Counted from the first letter of the stretch, positions 20,990 to 32,652 are shown. The stretch: 64,000 bases of DNA from Prorocentrum cordatum (GCA_963575745.1 CAUYUJ010007224.1:640001-704000); one strand, 5' to 3'. Numbers and translations: made by a program. Notes: generated by a model from the sequence alone, not told the origin.

Positions 20990-21940
20990 CAACGCTCCCG
21001 CTCGAAACTTCCTTTATTTTGTTGTTCAGGGCTGGTGTTCTTGCTCGCCGCCGAAAGCCGCCGTCCTAACAAAACCAGCGCTCCCGCTCGAGACTTCCTC
21101 CCGTTTTACCTTAGACTGGCGCGCTAGTCTTTCTCTCATCGGCGCCGCCCCCAGCAAAAACAACGCTCCCGCTCGAGACGTCCTCCCTTTTCTACTCAAG
21201 GCGGTGCTCCTCGCCGCCGAAAGCCGCCGCCCCGACAAAACCAGCGCTCCCGCCCGAGACTTCCTTCCGTTTTACGCTGGGCTGTCGCCCAACTCTCTTT
21301 TGAATCGGCGCCGCTCCCAGCAAGAACAACGCTCCCACTCGAGGCGTCCTCCCCTTTTCCTGAAGACGGTGTTGTTCCTCGCCGGGGGACAGCCCTCGTC
21401 CCGACAAAACCACGGCTCCCGCTCGATGTTTCCTCCCTTCTTACTCAAGGCGGTGTTCCTCCTCGCCGCCGAAAACCGCCGCCCCGACAAAACCAGCGCT
21501 CCCGCCCGAGACTTCCGTTTTACGCCGGGCTGGCGCCCTATTCTCTTTTGAATTGGCGCCGCTCCCAGCAAGAACAATGCTCCCGCTCGAGATTTTCTTT
21601 TTTTTCCTCGGGACGGTGCTGTTCCTCGCCGCGGACAGCCCCCGTCCCGACAAAACCACGGTTCCCGCTCGATGCTTCCTCTCTTTTTTTTCAAGGCGGT
21701 GTTCTTCCTCGCCGCCGAAAGCCGCCGTCCCAGCAACACCAGCGTTCCCGCTCGAGACTTCCTCCCGTTTTACGCTGGACTAGCGCCCTACTCTCTTCAG
21801 CATTGGCGCCGCTCCCAACAACAACAACAACAGCAGCCCTGCTCGAGACTTCCTCCCTTTCTATTCAGGGCCAGGTCCTTGCCTCACCGCCGACAGCCCC
21901 CATCCCAACCAAGGCAATCCTGTCGTTCGATACTTCCTTG
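20990..21940 (+). repeat. ~83-bp tandem array (11 degenerate units)
   Basis: The anchor GCTCCCGCTCGAGACTTCCT, or variants, recurs near 20,993, 21,082, 21,164, 21,245, 21,330, 21,413, 21,498, 21,578, 21,660, 21,744 and 21,836. Alternate units carry CTCGCCGCCGAAAGCCGCCG or TTTTGAATCGGCGCCGCTCC, so the true period may be a dimer. Apparent ORFs here (up to 208 codons) follow the array. Confidence 0.85.
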
Positions 21941-22169
21941 TGCTTTCCCCCTCGCTGGGTTTCCACTGGCGGTCCCGCATCGGCGCAGCAAGGCGCGGGC
22001 ATGTATTTTCGAGGCGGGATATGTCGAAATTCCTCGGAGGAGGTGTTTGCAAGACCTCATTGGGCGGGGGATCTGGGAATGGGAATAACGGACCCCGCTA
22101 TAGAACAAGAGTCCCCCAGTGCGTGGATGGTTATCATGGTGGTCGCATGCTTCGTGTGGAAACATCGCG

Positions 22170-22848
22170 CATGAGGGTAAAATGATTGTTGTTGTTGTTG
22201 ATGAATTCTCACTTCTGAAGATTAAGTATTGTTGATCCCCCATGCCCGGTGCACGGTGCACACTATATTTCTTTCAGTGGAAGTGTCCTTCCCAGGGCTC
22301 GCACCCTATTTTTTACCAGGCAAAGTCTTGAGTCTCAAACTGCGCCCCTGGCCCCCGAGTTACAACAACAACGGCTCCCGCTTGATACTTACTGACAATG
22401 TATTCCCAAGTCGCGCTCTCGCGCAGGACTTCCCCACAAATTAAACAGGACTCGCACTCTCGCGTGGGACTTCCTGACAATTTATTCAGACGCCGCGCCC
22501 TCGACACCCAGGAATCACGCTCGCACTTTGGCCTTTCTGACGATTTACTCGGGAATCGCGCTATCGCTCGAGACTTCCCCACTATTTCTGCAGGGCGCAC
22601 GCTTCCGCAACCCGCCCGCTCGACCTGGCCGCATGGGCCCTCCTTCCCGATCCGCCTGTTAGGGTCTACCCGTTAGATATGTCCGTGTGGTTCTGCCGTG
22701 TGTTTTCTGCTCCTAGCACCCCTCCTGCTACTCTCTCTCCTGCTTCATCCTCCCTCTCCCTGGTCTCTTCCTTCCATCCGTCCTCTTTTCCCTTGCCTTC
22801 GGGGCTTCACGAAGTACACGTTGCAGGTAAGAAAGATATACACCTAAG
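22170..22848 (+). repeat. Composite element, forward copy (5' part)
   Basis: Has TTG repeat, TTCTCACTTCTGAAGA, TTGTTGATCCCCC, the GCTCCCGCTTGATACTTACT anchor, ~41-bp repeats to about 22,600, CCTGTTAGGGTC, a CT-rich stretch and GTTGCAGGTAAGAAAGATAT. It is split at 22,848 by the TIR element; its end module resumes at 23,971. Confidence 0.8.
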
Positions 22849-23970
22849 AAAGAGCGTGTTCTACCGCTGCTGGCGGAAAACTGGGGGGGGGTCACTACCG
22901 GTTCGACCCCCCCCCCCTCCGGAAAACCGGGGGGGTCACTACCGGTTCGAACCCCTCCCCCCCCCCCAGCTCATCATGAAAAGAAGGGGGGGGTCACTAC
23001 CGGTTCGAACCCCCCTCCCCCCCCCCTCCTCGAAAACCGGGGGGGGGTCACTACCGGTTCGAACCCCCCACCCCTCGAAAACCGAAGGGGGGTGTGGACA
23101 GTGGTGGGGACGGTGGTGGTGGGGACAGTGGTGAGGGGACAGCGGGACAGTGGTGGGGACAGTGGGACAGTGGTGGGGACGGTAGTGGTGGGGACAGTGG
23201 TGAGGACAATGGTGGGAACAGTGGGGACAGTGGACAGTGGTGGGGACGGTGGTGGTGGGGACAGTGGTGTGGGGACAGTGGGAATGAGGTGGAAACAGTG
23301 GGACAGTGGAGGGTACATGGTGGTGGGGACAGTGGTGAAGGCGGTGGCGAGGACGGCGGTGGGACAATGGGACAGAGGTACAGTGGGGACAGTGGTGGGG
23401 ACAGTGGGGACATTGGTGGGAACAGTGGGACAGCTCAGTGGGACAGCGGAGGAGTCAGTGGGACAGTGGGGACAGTGGAGATAGTCGGGCAGTGGTTGGG
23501 GCCGTGGAGAAAGTGGGGAGAGTGGAACCGTGGTGGGAACAGTGGTGGGGACAGTGGGGACAGTGCGACAGTGGTGGGGGGCACTGGTGGGGACAGTAGG
23601 GACGGTGGTGGAACCAGTGGGGACAGTGGTGGTGAAGGCAGTGGTGCTGGGAACAACAGTGGGGGATGTAGTGCGGACGGTAGCAGGGACCGGGAGTCGT
23701 TTGCTGCGGTGAGTGGCCGGTAAGTGACCCCCCCCTCCGTTTTCGGGGGGGGGGGGTCCGAACAGGTAGTGACCCCCCCCGGTTTTTTTCGAGGGGGGGG
23801 AGGGGGAGGGGGAGGGGTCAGGGGAGGGGGGAGGGGGGTTGCCGGGGGAGGGGAGAGGGGGGGGGGGTTCAGCAGGGGGGGGATTTTCGGAGGGGGAGGG
23901 GGAACCCTGGGTTCCGGAGGAAAACGGGGGCAATTTTCCACAGTAAAGCAGCGGTGGATCACGCTCTCTC
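22849..23970 (+). mobile_element. 1.12-kb TIR element filled with a 12-bp minisatellite, copy 1
   Basis: The left end AGAGCGTGTTCTACCGCTGC and the inverse of the right end AGAGCGTGATCCACCGCTGC match at 18 of 20 positions. A 9-bp direct repeat ACACCTAAG borders it (22,840-22,848 and 23,971-23,979). Inside are four boxes CACTACCGGTTCGA between G and C runs (22,880-23,090), a GGTGGGGACAGT-type array (23,091-23,690), two inverted boxes, then G-rich DNA. No transposase was recognised. A Pro/Thr/Val-rich minus-strand frame follows the repeat. Related composite copies at 28.85 kb and 19.1 kb show the uninterrupted site. Confidence 0.75.
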
Positions 23971-24204
23971 ACACCTAAGGGAGTACAATCCAAGACGAAG
24001 AGGGCGGGTACCGAGGGTTTGGGAGATACGTGATGAATGGCACGCGAGCGTACCAGAGCGAACAGCAGTTAACAGCAGAGAGATGCCTGAATAAATTGTG
24101 AGGAAGTCCTAAGCGAGAGCGCGATTCCTGAATAAAATGCGAGAAAGTCTCGGGCGGGAGCGGGGGTCCTGGCATAATTGTAAGGAAGTCTCAGGCGGGA
24201 GCCG

Positions 24205-24244
<40 letters not shown>

Positions 24245-24924
24245 CATTTCTGTCAAACGGGCTTTTGCGAGCAACTTTTTCGAACTTCTGCGACAACGGT
24301 TGCGCACCTGCCAGGGCCATCATCCCTGCGACAAACGGTTGCGCACCTGCCAGGGCCATCATCCCTGTAAATAATACATGCGGGACACATTCGTTTTTTC
24401 TTCGAGCGCGCACGCCGTCGTCGTCGGCCGCGGGGCCCTGAATAGTAGCCACGGTCGTCCGCATTGCCGCCACGAAGGTGTCCGAACGTCATAGGCGTGA
24501 AGCTGTGTGTGGGTGGTGGCGAAGAGTCGTTTGGAAAACTTGGTAGAGCTTGAAACGGCCCCCCACAAAGTGGGGGTATTGGCCCGCGTCCCATGAAAAC
24601 CTTGGCACTGGTGAGAACGGAGTGTCCCCATGTCTTAAAATGATTTGGTGTTGTTGTTGTATGTGTTGATGTTGGTTGGTTGTTGTTGTTGTTTTGTTGT
24701 TGTAACCCCGGGGCCAGGGGCCCAGTTTGAGCAGGAATATTTTCCCTGTCAAAAAACAGGGTGCGAGCGTCGAAGGGCACACTTTAATTGAGAAAAACAG
24801 TATGCACCGGTGGGGGGATCAACCATAGTGATTGTCAGCAGTGAGAATAAAACCAACAGCCACACCACACAACAACAACAACAACAAACAACAACAACAA
24901 CAACAACAAACAAACAACAACAAC

Positions 24925-25895
24925 GCTCCGCTCGAAACTTCCTTTATTTTGTTGTTCAGGGCTGGTGTTTTTGCTCGCCGCCGAAAGCCGCCGTCCTAAC
25001 CAAACCAGCGCCGGGCCCCGCTCGAGGACTTCCAGACTTCCTCCCGGTTTTACCTTGGACATGGCGCGCTAGTCTTTCTCTCATCGGCGCCGCCCCCAGC
25101 AAAAACAAAACGACTCCCGCTCGAGGACGTCCTCCATTTCTACTCAAGGCGGGCTCCCTCGCCGCCGAAAGCCGGCCGCCCCGACAAAACCAGCGCTCCC
25201 CGCCGGAGACTTCCTTCCGTTTTACGCTGGGCTGTCGCACACACTCTCTTTTGCCAATCGGCGCCGCTCCCAGCAAGAACAACGCTCCCACTCGAGGCGT
25301 CCTCCCCTTTTCCTGAAGACGGTGTTGTTCCTCGCCGGGGGACAGCCCCCGTCCCGACAAAACCACGGCTCCCGCTCGATGTTTCTTCCCTTCTTACTCA
25401 AGGCGGTGTTCCTCCTCGCCGCCGAAAACTGCCGCCCCGACAAAACCAGCGCTCCCGCCCGAGACTTCCGTTTTACGCCGGGCTGGCGCCCTATTCTCTT
25501 TTGAATTGGCGCCGCTCCCAGCAAGAACAATGCTCCCGCTCGAGATTTTCTTTTTTTTCCTCGGGACGGTGCTGTTCCTCGCCGCGGACAGCCCCCGTCC
25601 CGACAAAACCACGGTTCCCGCTCGATGCTTCCTCTCTTTTTTTTCAAGGCGGTGTTCTTCCTCGCCGCCGAAAGCCGCCGTCCCAGCAACACCAGCGTTC
25701 CCGCTCGAGACTTCCTCCCGTTTTACGCTGGACTAGCGCCCTACTCTCTTCAGCATTGGCGCCGCTCCCAACAACAACAACAACAGCAGCCCTGCTCGAG
25801 ACTTCCTCCCTTTCTATTCAGGGCCAGGTCCTTGCCTCACCGCCGACAGCCCCCATCCCAACCAAGGCAATCCTGTCGTTCGATACTTCCTTGTG
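24925..25895 (+). repeat. ~83-bp tandem array, duplicate
   Basis: Counterpart of 20,990-21,940 with the same order of units. The first few units carry extra single bases, for example CTCGAGGACTTCC for CTCGAGACTTCC. Confidence 0.85.
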
Positions 25896-26801
25896 CTTTC
25901 CCCCTCGCTGGGTTTCCACTGGCGGTCCCGCATCGGCGCAGCAAGGCGCGGGCATGTATTTTCGAGGCGGGATATGTCGAAATTCCTCGGAGGAGGTGTT
26001 TGCAAGACCTCATTGGGCGGGGGATCTGGGAATGGGAATAACGGACCCCGCTATAGAACAAGAGTCCCCCAGTGCGTGGATGGTTATCATGGTGGTCGCA
26101 TGCTTCGTGTGGAAACATCGCGCATGAGGGTAAAATGATTGTTGTTGTTGTTGATGAATTCTCACTTCTGAAGATTAAGTATTGTTGATCCCCCATGCCC
26201 GGTGCACGGTGCACACTATATTTCTTTCAGTGGAAGTGTCCTTCCCAGGGCTCGCACCCTATTTTTTACCAGGCAAAGTCTTGAGTCTCAAACTGCGCCC
26301 CTGGCCCCCGAGTTACAACAACAACGGCTCCCGCTTGATACTTACTGACAATGTATTCCCAAGTCGCGCTCTCGCGCAGGACTTCCCCACAAATTAAACA
26401 GGACTCGCACTCTCGCGTGGGACTTCCTGACAATTTATTCAGACGCCGCGCCCTCGACACCCAGGAATCACGCTCGCACTTTGGCCTTTCTGACGATTTA
26501 CTCGGGAATCGCGCTATCGCTCGAGACTTCCCCACTATTTCTGCAGGGCGCACGCTTCCGCAACCCGCCCGCTCGACCTGGCCGCATGGGCCCTCCTTCC
26601 CGATCCGCCTGTTAGGGTCTACCCGTTAGATATGTCCGTGTGGTTCTGCCGTGTGTTTTCTGCTCCTAGCACCCCTCCTGCTACTCTCTCTCCTGCTTCA
26701 TCCTCCCTCTCCCTGGTCTCTTCCTTCCATCCGTCCTCTTTTCCCTTGCCTTCGGGGCTTCACGAAGTACACGTTGCAGGTAAGAAAGATATACACCTAA
26801 G

Positions 26802-27937
26802 AAAGAGCGTGTTCTACCGCTGCTGGCGGAAAACTGGGGGGGGGGGTCACAACCGGTTCGACCCCCCCCCCCCCCTCCGGAAAAAAACAGGGGGGGTCCA
26901 CTACCGGTTCGAACCCCCCCCCCCCCCCATCTTAATCATGAAAGAAGGGGGGGGGTCACTACCGGTTCGAACCCCCCTCCCCCCCCTCCTCGAAAACGGG
27001 GGGGGGTCACTACCGGTTCGAACCCCCCACCCCTCGAAAACCGAAGGGGGGTGTGGACAGTGGTGGGGACGGTGGTGGTGGGGACAGTGGTGAGGGGACA
27101 GCGGGACAGTGGTGGGGACAGTGGGACAGTGGTGGGGACGGTAGTGGTGGGGACAGTGGTGAGGACAATGGTGGGAACAGTGGGGACAGTGGACAGTGGT
27201 GGGGACGGTGGTGGGGGGGACAGTGGTGTGGGGACAGTGGGAATGAGGTGGAAACAGTGGGACAGTGGAGTGTACAGTGGTGGTGGGGACAGTGGTGAAG
27301 GCGGTGGCGAGGACGGCGGTGGGACAATGGGACAGAGGTACAGTGGGGACAGTGGTGGGGACAGTGGGGACAGTGGTGGGAACAGTGGGACAGCTCAGTG
27401 GGACAGCGGAGGAGTCAGTGGGACAGTGGGGACAGTGGAGATAGTCGGGCAGTGGTTGGGGCCGTGGAGAAAGTGGGGAGAGTGGAACCGTGGTGGGAAC
27501 AGTGGTAGGGACAGTGGGGACAGTGCGACAGTGGTGGGGGCACTGGTGGGGACCGTAGGGACGGTCTGGAACCAGTGGGGGACAGTGGCAGTTGAAGACA
27601 GTGGTGCTGGGAAAAAAACAGTGGGGGATTAGTGCGGGACGGTTAGCAGGGACCGAGAAGTCGTTTGCTGGCGGTGATTCGGTCGGGTAGTGACCCCCCC
27701 TACGGTTTTCGGGGGGGGGGGGGGGGGTCGAACAGGTAGTGGACCCCCCCCGTTTTCGAGGGGGGGGAGGGGGAGGGGGAGGGGTCAGGGGAGGGGGGAG
27801 GGGGGTTGCCGGGGGAGGGGAGAGGGGGGGGGGGTTCAGCAGGGGGGGGATTTTCGGAGGGGGAGGGGGAACCCTGGGTTCCGGAGGAAAACGGGGGCAA
27901 TTTTCCACAGTAAAGCAGCGGTGGATCACGCTCTCTC
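26802..27937 (+). mobile_element. 1.14-kb TIR element filled with a 12-bp minisatellite, copy 2
   Basis: Same ends, internal boxes and minisatellite as 22,849-23,970. The flanking ACACCTAAG repeats are at 26,793-26,801 and 27,938-27,946. It was evidently copied with the 3.9-kb unit rather than inserted separately. Differences are mainly in G and C run lengths. A minus-strand frame of 342 codons (27,929-26,901) covers almost the whole element and encodes Pro-Thr-Val repeats; its reality is doubtful. Confidence 0.75.
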
Positions 27938-28040
27938 ACACCTAAGGGAGTACAATCCAAGACGAAGAGGGCGGGTACCGAGGGTTTGGGAGATACGTGA
28001 TGAATGGCACGCGAGCGTACCAGAGCGAACAGCAGTTAAC

Positions 28041-28960
28041 TTATTGGTGCTGGTGGTGTTGGTGTTGCTGCTGATGATGTTGTTATCGTGTTGCTGTTGA
28101 AGGTGTTTTTGATGCTGCTGGTGTGATTGATGAAGCAGTTGTTGTTGCGGTTGGTGTTGGTGTCGTTGTTGTTGTGTCTGTTGTTCTTGGTGGTGGTGTT
28201 GTTGGTGGTTGTGTTGTTGACGTATATGGTTTGGTTGTTGTTGGTGGTGTTGTTCTTATTTTTGAAGTCTCAACTCTAAAGAATGATTGTTGTTGATCCC
28301 CCCTGCCCAGTAACCATTGCATGTCTCAGATAATGTGTTTCTCATGGGGTTCGCACCCTGTTTTATGTCAAAGGGAGGTGAATTGTCTCAACACAACGGC
28401 TTCCGTCTGCTATTCCTCACCATTGATTCCCAAGTCGCGTTCTGGCGTGGGCATTTCTCCCACTGTATACAGAATCGCGCTCCCGCGTGGGATTTCCTTT
28501 CAAATCATTCAGACGTCGCGCCCTCGACACTCAGGAATCACGCTCTCGTTGTGGATTTCTCACGAGTTATTTGGGAGTCTCGGTATCGCTCGAGATTTCC
28601 GCGCGATTCATGCAGGATTCACGCTTCAGCAACCCGCCTGCTCGACCTGGCCGCCTGGGCCTGCCTTCCCGACCCACCTGTTAGGGTCCAGATCTGCCCG
28701 TCTGGTTCTGCCGCGTGTTTTCTGCTCCTCGCTCCCCTCCTGCTACTCTCTCTCGTGCTCCATCCTCCTCCCTCCCCCTTGTCTCTTCCTTCCATCCGTC
28801 CTCTCTTCCCCTGCCTTCGGGGCTGCACGAAATACACGTTGCAGGTAAGAAATATATACCCCTAAGGGGGCACGATCGAAGACGAAGAGGGCGGGTATCG
28901 AGGGCTTGGGAGATACATGATGAATGACAGGGGAGCAGGTGAGAGAGAACATTATTAACA
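28041..28960 (+). repeat. Composite element, uninterrupted copy
   Basis: TTG/GGT-rich start (28,045-28,265), TTGTTGATCCCCCC, ~41-bp repeats (28,430-28,625), CCTGTTAGGGTC, CT-rich stretch, GTTGCAGGTAAGAAATATAT, then CCCCTAAGGGGGCACGATCG and the GAAGACGAAGAGGGCGGGTA end module. It has no TIR element at CCCCTAAG and so shows the empty site. Confidence 0.8.
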
Positions 28961-29415
28961 TGACTGTGGTTGTTGTTGCTGGTGCTGTTGGTGTCGAAAT
29001 ATCATTTCTAATGTATTGTTGATCTTCCTTCGGTAACCTTTGCGCTTTTCGATTAAAGTGCTTCCCCCGTGGCTCGCACCTTGTTTTCTTTTACAAGGGA
29101 ACGTGAGGTGTCACCAAACTGTACCCCTGGCCCCCGGTTTACAACAACGAAGGCTCCCGTCTCATATGTCCCCACAATGTATTCCCAAGTCGCGCTCTCG
29201 CGCGGGATTTCATAACAATGTATTCAGAAATCGCGCTCTCGCGTGGGATTTCCTTACAAATTATTCAGACGCCGCGCCGTCGACATTCAGGAATCGCTCT
29301 CGCTGTGGATTTCCTCACGATGTTTTGGGAGTCGCGCTATCGCTCGAGACTTGCCGTGCTTGATGCAGGACGCACGCTTCAGCAACCCGCCTGCTCGACC
29401 TGGCCGCCTGGGCCT
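28961..29415 (+). repeat. Composite element, 3'-truncated copy
   Basis: Follows head-to-tail after the previous copy. It carries the hairpin-like TTTTCTTTTACAAGGGA region, CCCCTGGCCCCCGG, five ~41-bp repeats (29,150-29,370), and CCTGCTCGACCTGGCCGCCT, then changes to unrelated sequence near 29,415. Confidence 0.75.
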
Positions 29416-31080
29416 CGTCATAGGCGTGTCCGTCCCACGAAGCCCAGGGGGGGCGAGTGTCGGTTCAAACGAACAGAGCAGCGACTCCGTGGAGGCTTCC
29501 CCTACTCCCCTTCGATCCTCGCCGTGCCCCTCCGAGCTGGCCTCCCTCCCGCCCCGTCGGAGGGCTACCCGTGGCAGCACATGCGCCCGTAGCCGGGCTG
29601 CCGGCGCGCACCGCGTTGGACCCCTCCAGAGGGTGGCCGGTCCCAGCCCGAGGAGGAGCAAGAGCAGGGAAGGAGTCGACTACACGCAAGAGTGACCATT
29701 CGCCGGACCGCCTTCGGTGCGCGCCCACGGGAGGTCCCCGATCGCCGAGCGCGGTGCGGCGGCAGCGTCTTGCGCGCTCCTGTTCGGCCCCGCCCGCGGC
29801 GCCCGGGAAGCCTCGCACCGAAGGTCGCTCTCAGCAGGGTCACTATTGCGTGCAGTCGACGGAGGAAGTGAGTGAGGACGAGGACCCAGACCTCCAACAC
29901 AGAAGACAGTCCAGGGCGGAGCTTTTCTTTTGCAGGTTTCTGTCTCTGGGGGCACTCGGGGCCGTCCGAAAAAACAGCTCGGGATGAAGAAGCGGTCCCG
30001 ACGAGCGGGTCGAGACTTCTGGGGGCCCCGCACGGGACAAATATAGCGGAACATCGGATCCCTGGGGAGCAGGAGGGAGGTGGGAGGCTTCGGGCTGCGC
30101 GCAGCGAGCTCCCCCCCAGGTCGACCCGGCTGGCCTCAACCGGCCTCCCCGAGTTGTCCCAGCCAGCCTCGACAGTCACAGACACAAGTAATCGTCGAGC
30201 CCCAGGAACATGTAGGAAAACATGGGAAGTTGGGGGGATGCCGAAACTCCAGAACATTTGAAACAAGTAAGAAATCCTGGGCTTTGTGTCTATGTATTTG
30301 TGTGTCCCAGGGCCCCTTCAGAGTCGTCCGGGGCGGTCTCAGCACCCGGCGCCGCCTCCAGCGGCGCGCTTCAGGGGCGCTCCGCGCCTCCGGGTTGAGG
30401 CGATGAGACCGCCCCGGGGCTGCTCGTCGGGCCTGCTCGGGCCCGCAAGTGTCGCTCGGGGGGGGGGGCCCGTTGAGGCCAGCAGCCGGGGCTACCTTCG
30501 GGGGGGCCTCGCTGCGCGCAGCCCAAAGCCTGCCCAAGTGAGGAGGCGGAGGGCGGAGGTGGATGAGAAGGAGGGAGGAGAACACGGACGGGTTCCAAGC
30601 TTCGAGATGGTGTTCGACGGATTTGGGGGCCACTGGAGTTTTCTTTCTGTGCAGGATGTCTGTCTAGGAGGGAGTTCTCAGGAACCCTGAGAGGGGGGCG
30701 AAGAAGCATGAGGAGGTAACTATGCAAGCTGGCCACTTCCCGCTTGGAACGACAAGTGAGGCACTCCTTGGGTAATCGAGAGTTGGTCCATCTGAGGCCT
30801 CTCAGGCCCAGCAGGAGCCGATAAAGCAAAAAAACACCCTAAAACGCTGCAAGTTTGAAGTCCTTGAGCGAGTTGTGCCTGTCGGGCCACTCGGGTGCCG
30901 TCCTGAAAGACTCTGGGGCCGCCTTTAAGTCACCACGGTGCTTGCTCGGGCGATGCTGAAGGCCATCTGTGGCCTCGGGGCAAATTTTGGGAGACATCGG
31001 TGGCGCGCCAAGCTGGCGAGGGCGGTGTGCATTCGGGGTCATCTCCGGGCCTCCCTGGACTACGGCAGGAACTTCGTCCG
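29416..31080. other. No gene recognised
   Basis: Frames up to 233 codons overlap on both strands. A run of G lies at 30,456-30,470. A plus-strand stretch near 30,938-31,110 looks mixed in composition but carries no known motif. No repeat of long period was seen. Confidence 0.3.
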
Positions 31081-31140
31081 AGCGTGTCAAGCCGCCGGCT
31101 CGGGCCCACCACGCTTCGGCACGACGCGCCAACCGCGTCC
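31081..31140 (+). repeat. Dispersed repeat family C, partial copy 3
   Basis: Holds only the first family block, GCCGCCGGCTCGGGCCCACC followed by ACGCTTCGGCACGACGCG. The second block is missing. Confidence 0.5.
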
Positions 31141-32610
31141 AGGGCCCCGAGCGGCCGCGCCCGAGAGGACCAGAGGGGGACGAGGAGGGAGGGGAGCAGC
31201 TCGGGGGCCGCGCCGTCCGGAGGGCCAGGTCGTCGGATGGGTGTGGAGAGGCGAGCTCGAGGCCGGTCCGCGGGGGCTTGCAGGCGTTTTCTCGGGCTCC
31301 CGGTGCCCTTCCTGGGCCCGGGGGTACTTGGGGAGAAAAGGATGCCGATGCAAGCAGGAGGAGTTGCGTTCCCCGGGGGGAGAACCCCATGACCCACGTC
31401 CTTCGCGCCAGGAAGAAGAGGGACGGATGGCAAGCGGCGCTGCGCACAGGCAGGGCGGAGTTGGAGGAGGCGAGCTCCAGTCGTGTCTCGCAGGCTTCAT
31501 GGCTGACTGGGGAAGGTCGGGTAGGGGGGAGTGGAGAAGTGGCAGCGGGAGGAGGAGGGAGGAGGCAGAGGAGGAGTAGGAGCAGAACGAGGGTGAGGAT
31601 GATGAGAAGGAGAGGTAAGGTGAAGCTGAAGCCGAAGGAGGAGGAGGAGGAGAAGGAGGAGGAGGAGGAGGAGGAGGAGGAGGAGGAAATGGCAGAGGAG
31701 AAGGAGGAGGACGAGGAGGAGAAACACTAGCACTTTACACGGGAGTCCCACGGGAAGGATTCCCGTGCGGACCATCGACGGCAGTAGTTCTCGAGGTTGC
31801 CCAGCAGCTACGTCCCCAACTGTATTACCACGGTGGCGTAGGTATAATTTGAATACAGTTGCTTCCGTGCTCTTTCATGTCTTTTTCCCGTCGGGGATCG
31901 GCCGAAGGCAGCAGGAGGTGCTCGGGATTCACGGGGTACGATCGCCAAGTTCCATTGCAGGAGGGCCGAGTGGCGAAGGAGAAATCACATCAGCGGGGAG
32001 AGTGTTGGTCAGGACGGAGATAAAGAAGTGAGGAAGGAGGGAAGGAGGGGGAGATGCAGGAACAACAACGATGCAGGGAGGGAAGATCGAGGCATAGCTA
32101 ACGGGGATGGGGGTGAGTTTGGGGGGTGGAGGGAGGGGAGGGCTGGGACGATGGGCGGGAGACGATGATTTCGAAAGGCTGTTGTCTCATTCGAGCCAGG
32201 CTCGAAGAGGCTACAATGGCTGTGTGAAGGAGAGCACGCTTGCCTTATGGCCGACTCGGGCAGCCAGGAACGGCTTTCCTGGGGCACCCAGGACGTTGGC
32301 GAAGTGCCATGGTCCATGTGCGTGCCAATTAGCTGTACGTGGCCTGAGCCCAGATACGCAAGCATGGGCTTCAAGTGCGGAGCTGTATGTGTTGTCCTTT
32401 CCGCATTCCTGTTCGCTGTTTTGCAGTAGTGCAAGCAGCACACCAGGCCCTTTGTGATGCGTGCTGGGCGCGTCTCTACTCCCATCCCCTCTCGCCCCTC
32501 CCCCCTCCCCTCTCTCCTCGTCGAAGCTGGCGCTGGACGCTGCGCCTCCTCCTCCTCCTTCCAGCTTGTCGTCAGGCGCCAGTGAGGTAGTACCCTAGAG
32601 AGTGGTGTTT
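31141..32610. other. No gene recognised; purine tract at 31,640-31,690
   Basis: The 253-codon plus frame (30,969-31,730) ends in poly-Glu from a GGA tract. At about 32,170-32,430 a plus-strand stretch has mixed composition (open 32,247-32,429) but no recognisable motif. A CT-rich stretch follows. Confidence 0.3.

Positions 32611-32611
<1 letters not shown>

Positions 32612-32652
<41 letters not shown>

Larger units (their letters stand above)
20233..24072 (+). repeat. 3.9-kb head-to-tail duplication, copy 1
   Basis: Starts AGAGAGATACCTGAATAAAT and ends just after GAACAGCAGTTAAC. It contains part of the inverted composite copy, the ~83-bp array, a forward composite copy, and the 1.1-kb TIR element inside that copy. 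From about 21,548 to 22,680 it matches copy 2 at a constant offset of 3,953 with no difference seen in translated frames. Outside that part, differences are mostly 1-base indels. Confidence 0.9.
24073..28040 (+). repeat. 3.9-kb head-to-tail duplication, copy 2
   Basis: Starts AGAGAGATGCCTGAATAAAT directly after copy 1 and ends GAACAGCAGTTAAC at 28,040. Relative to copy 1 it has a 38-bp tandem duplication at about 24,290-24,365 (GGTTGCGCACCTGCCAGGGC twice) and many single-base differences between 24,640 and 25,260. The stretch 25,501-26,633 appears unchanged. Confidence 0.9.

Noticed and set aside
22880-23090. tRNA genes at GGTTCGAACCC words
   Set aside because: Only the B-box word is present, repeated in a G/C-run context; no cloverleaf can be formed. 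Kept only as a finding about boxes.
22974-27929. Minus-strand Pro-Thr-Val repeat ORFs of 339 and 342 codons
   Set aside because: They follow the 12-bp minisatellite, differ in frame between near-identical copies, and have no unique domain.
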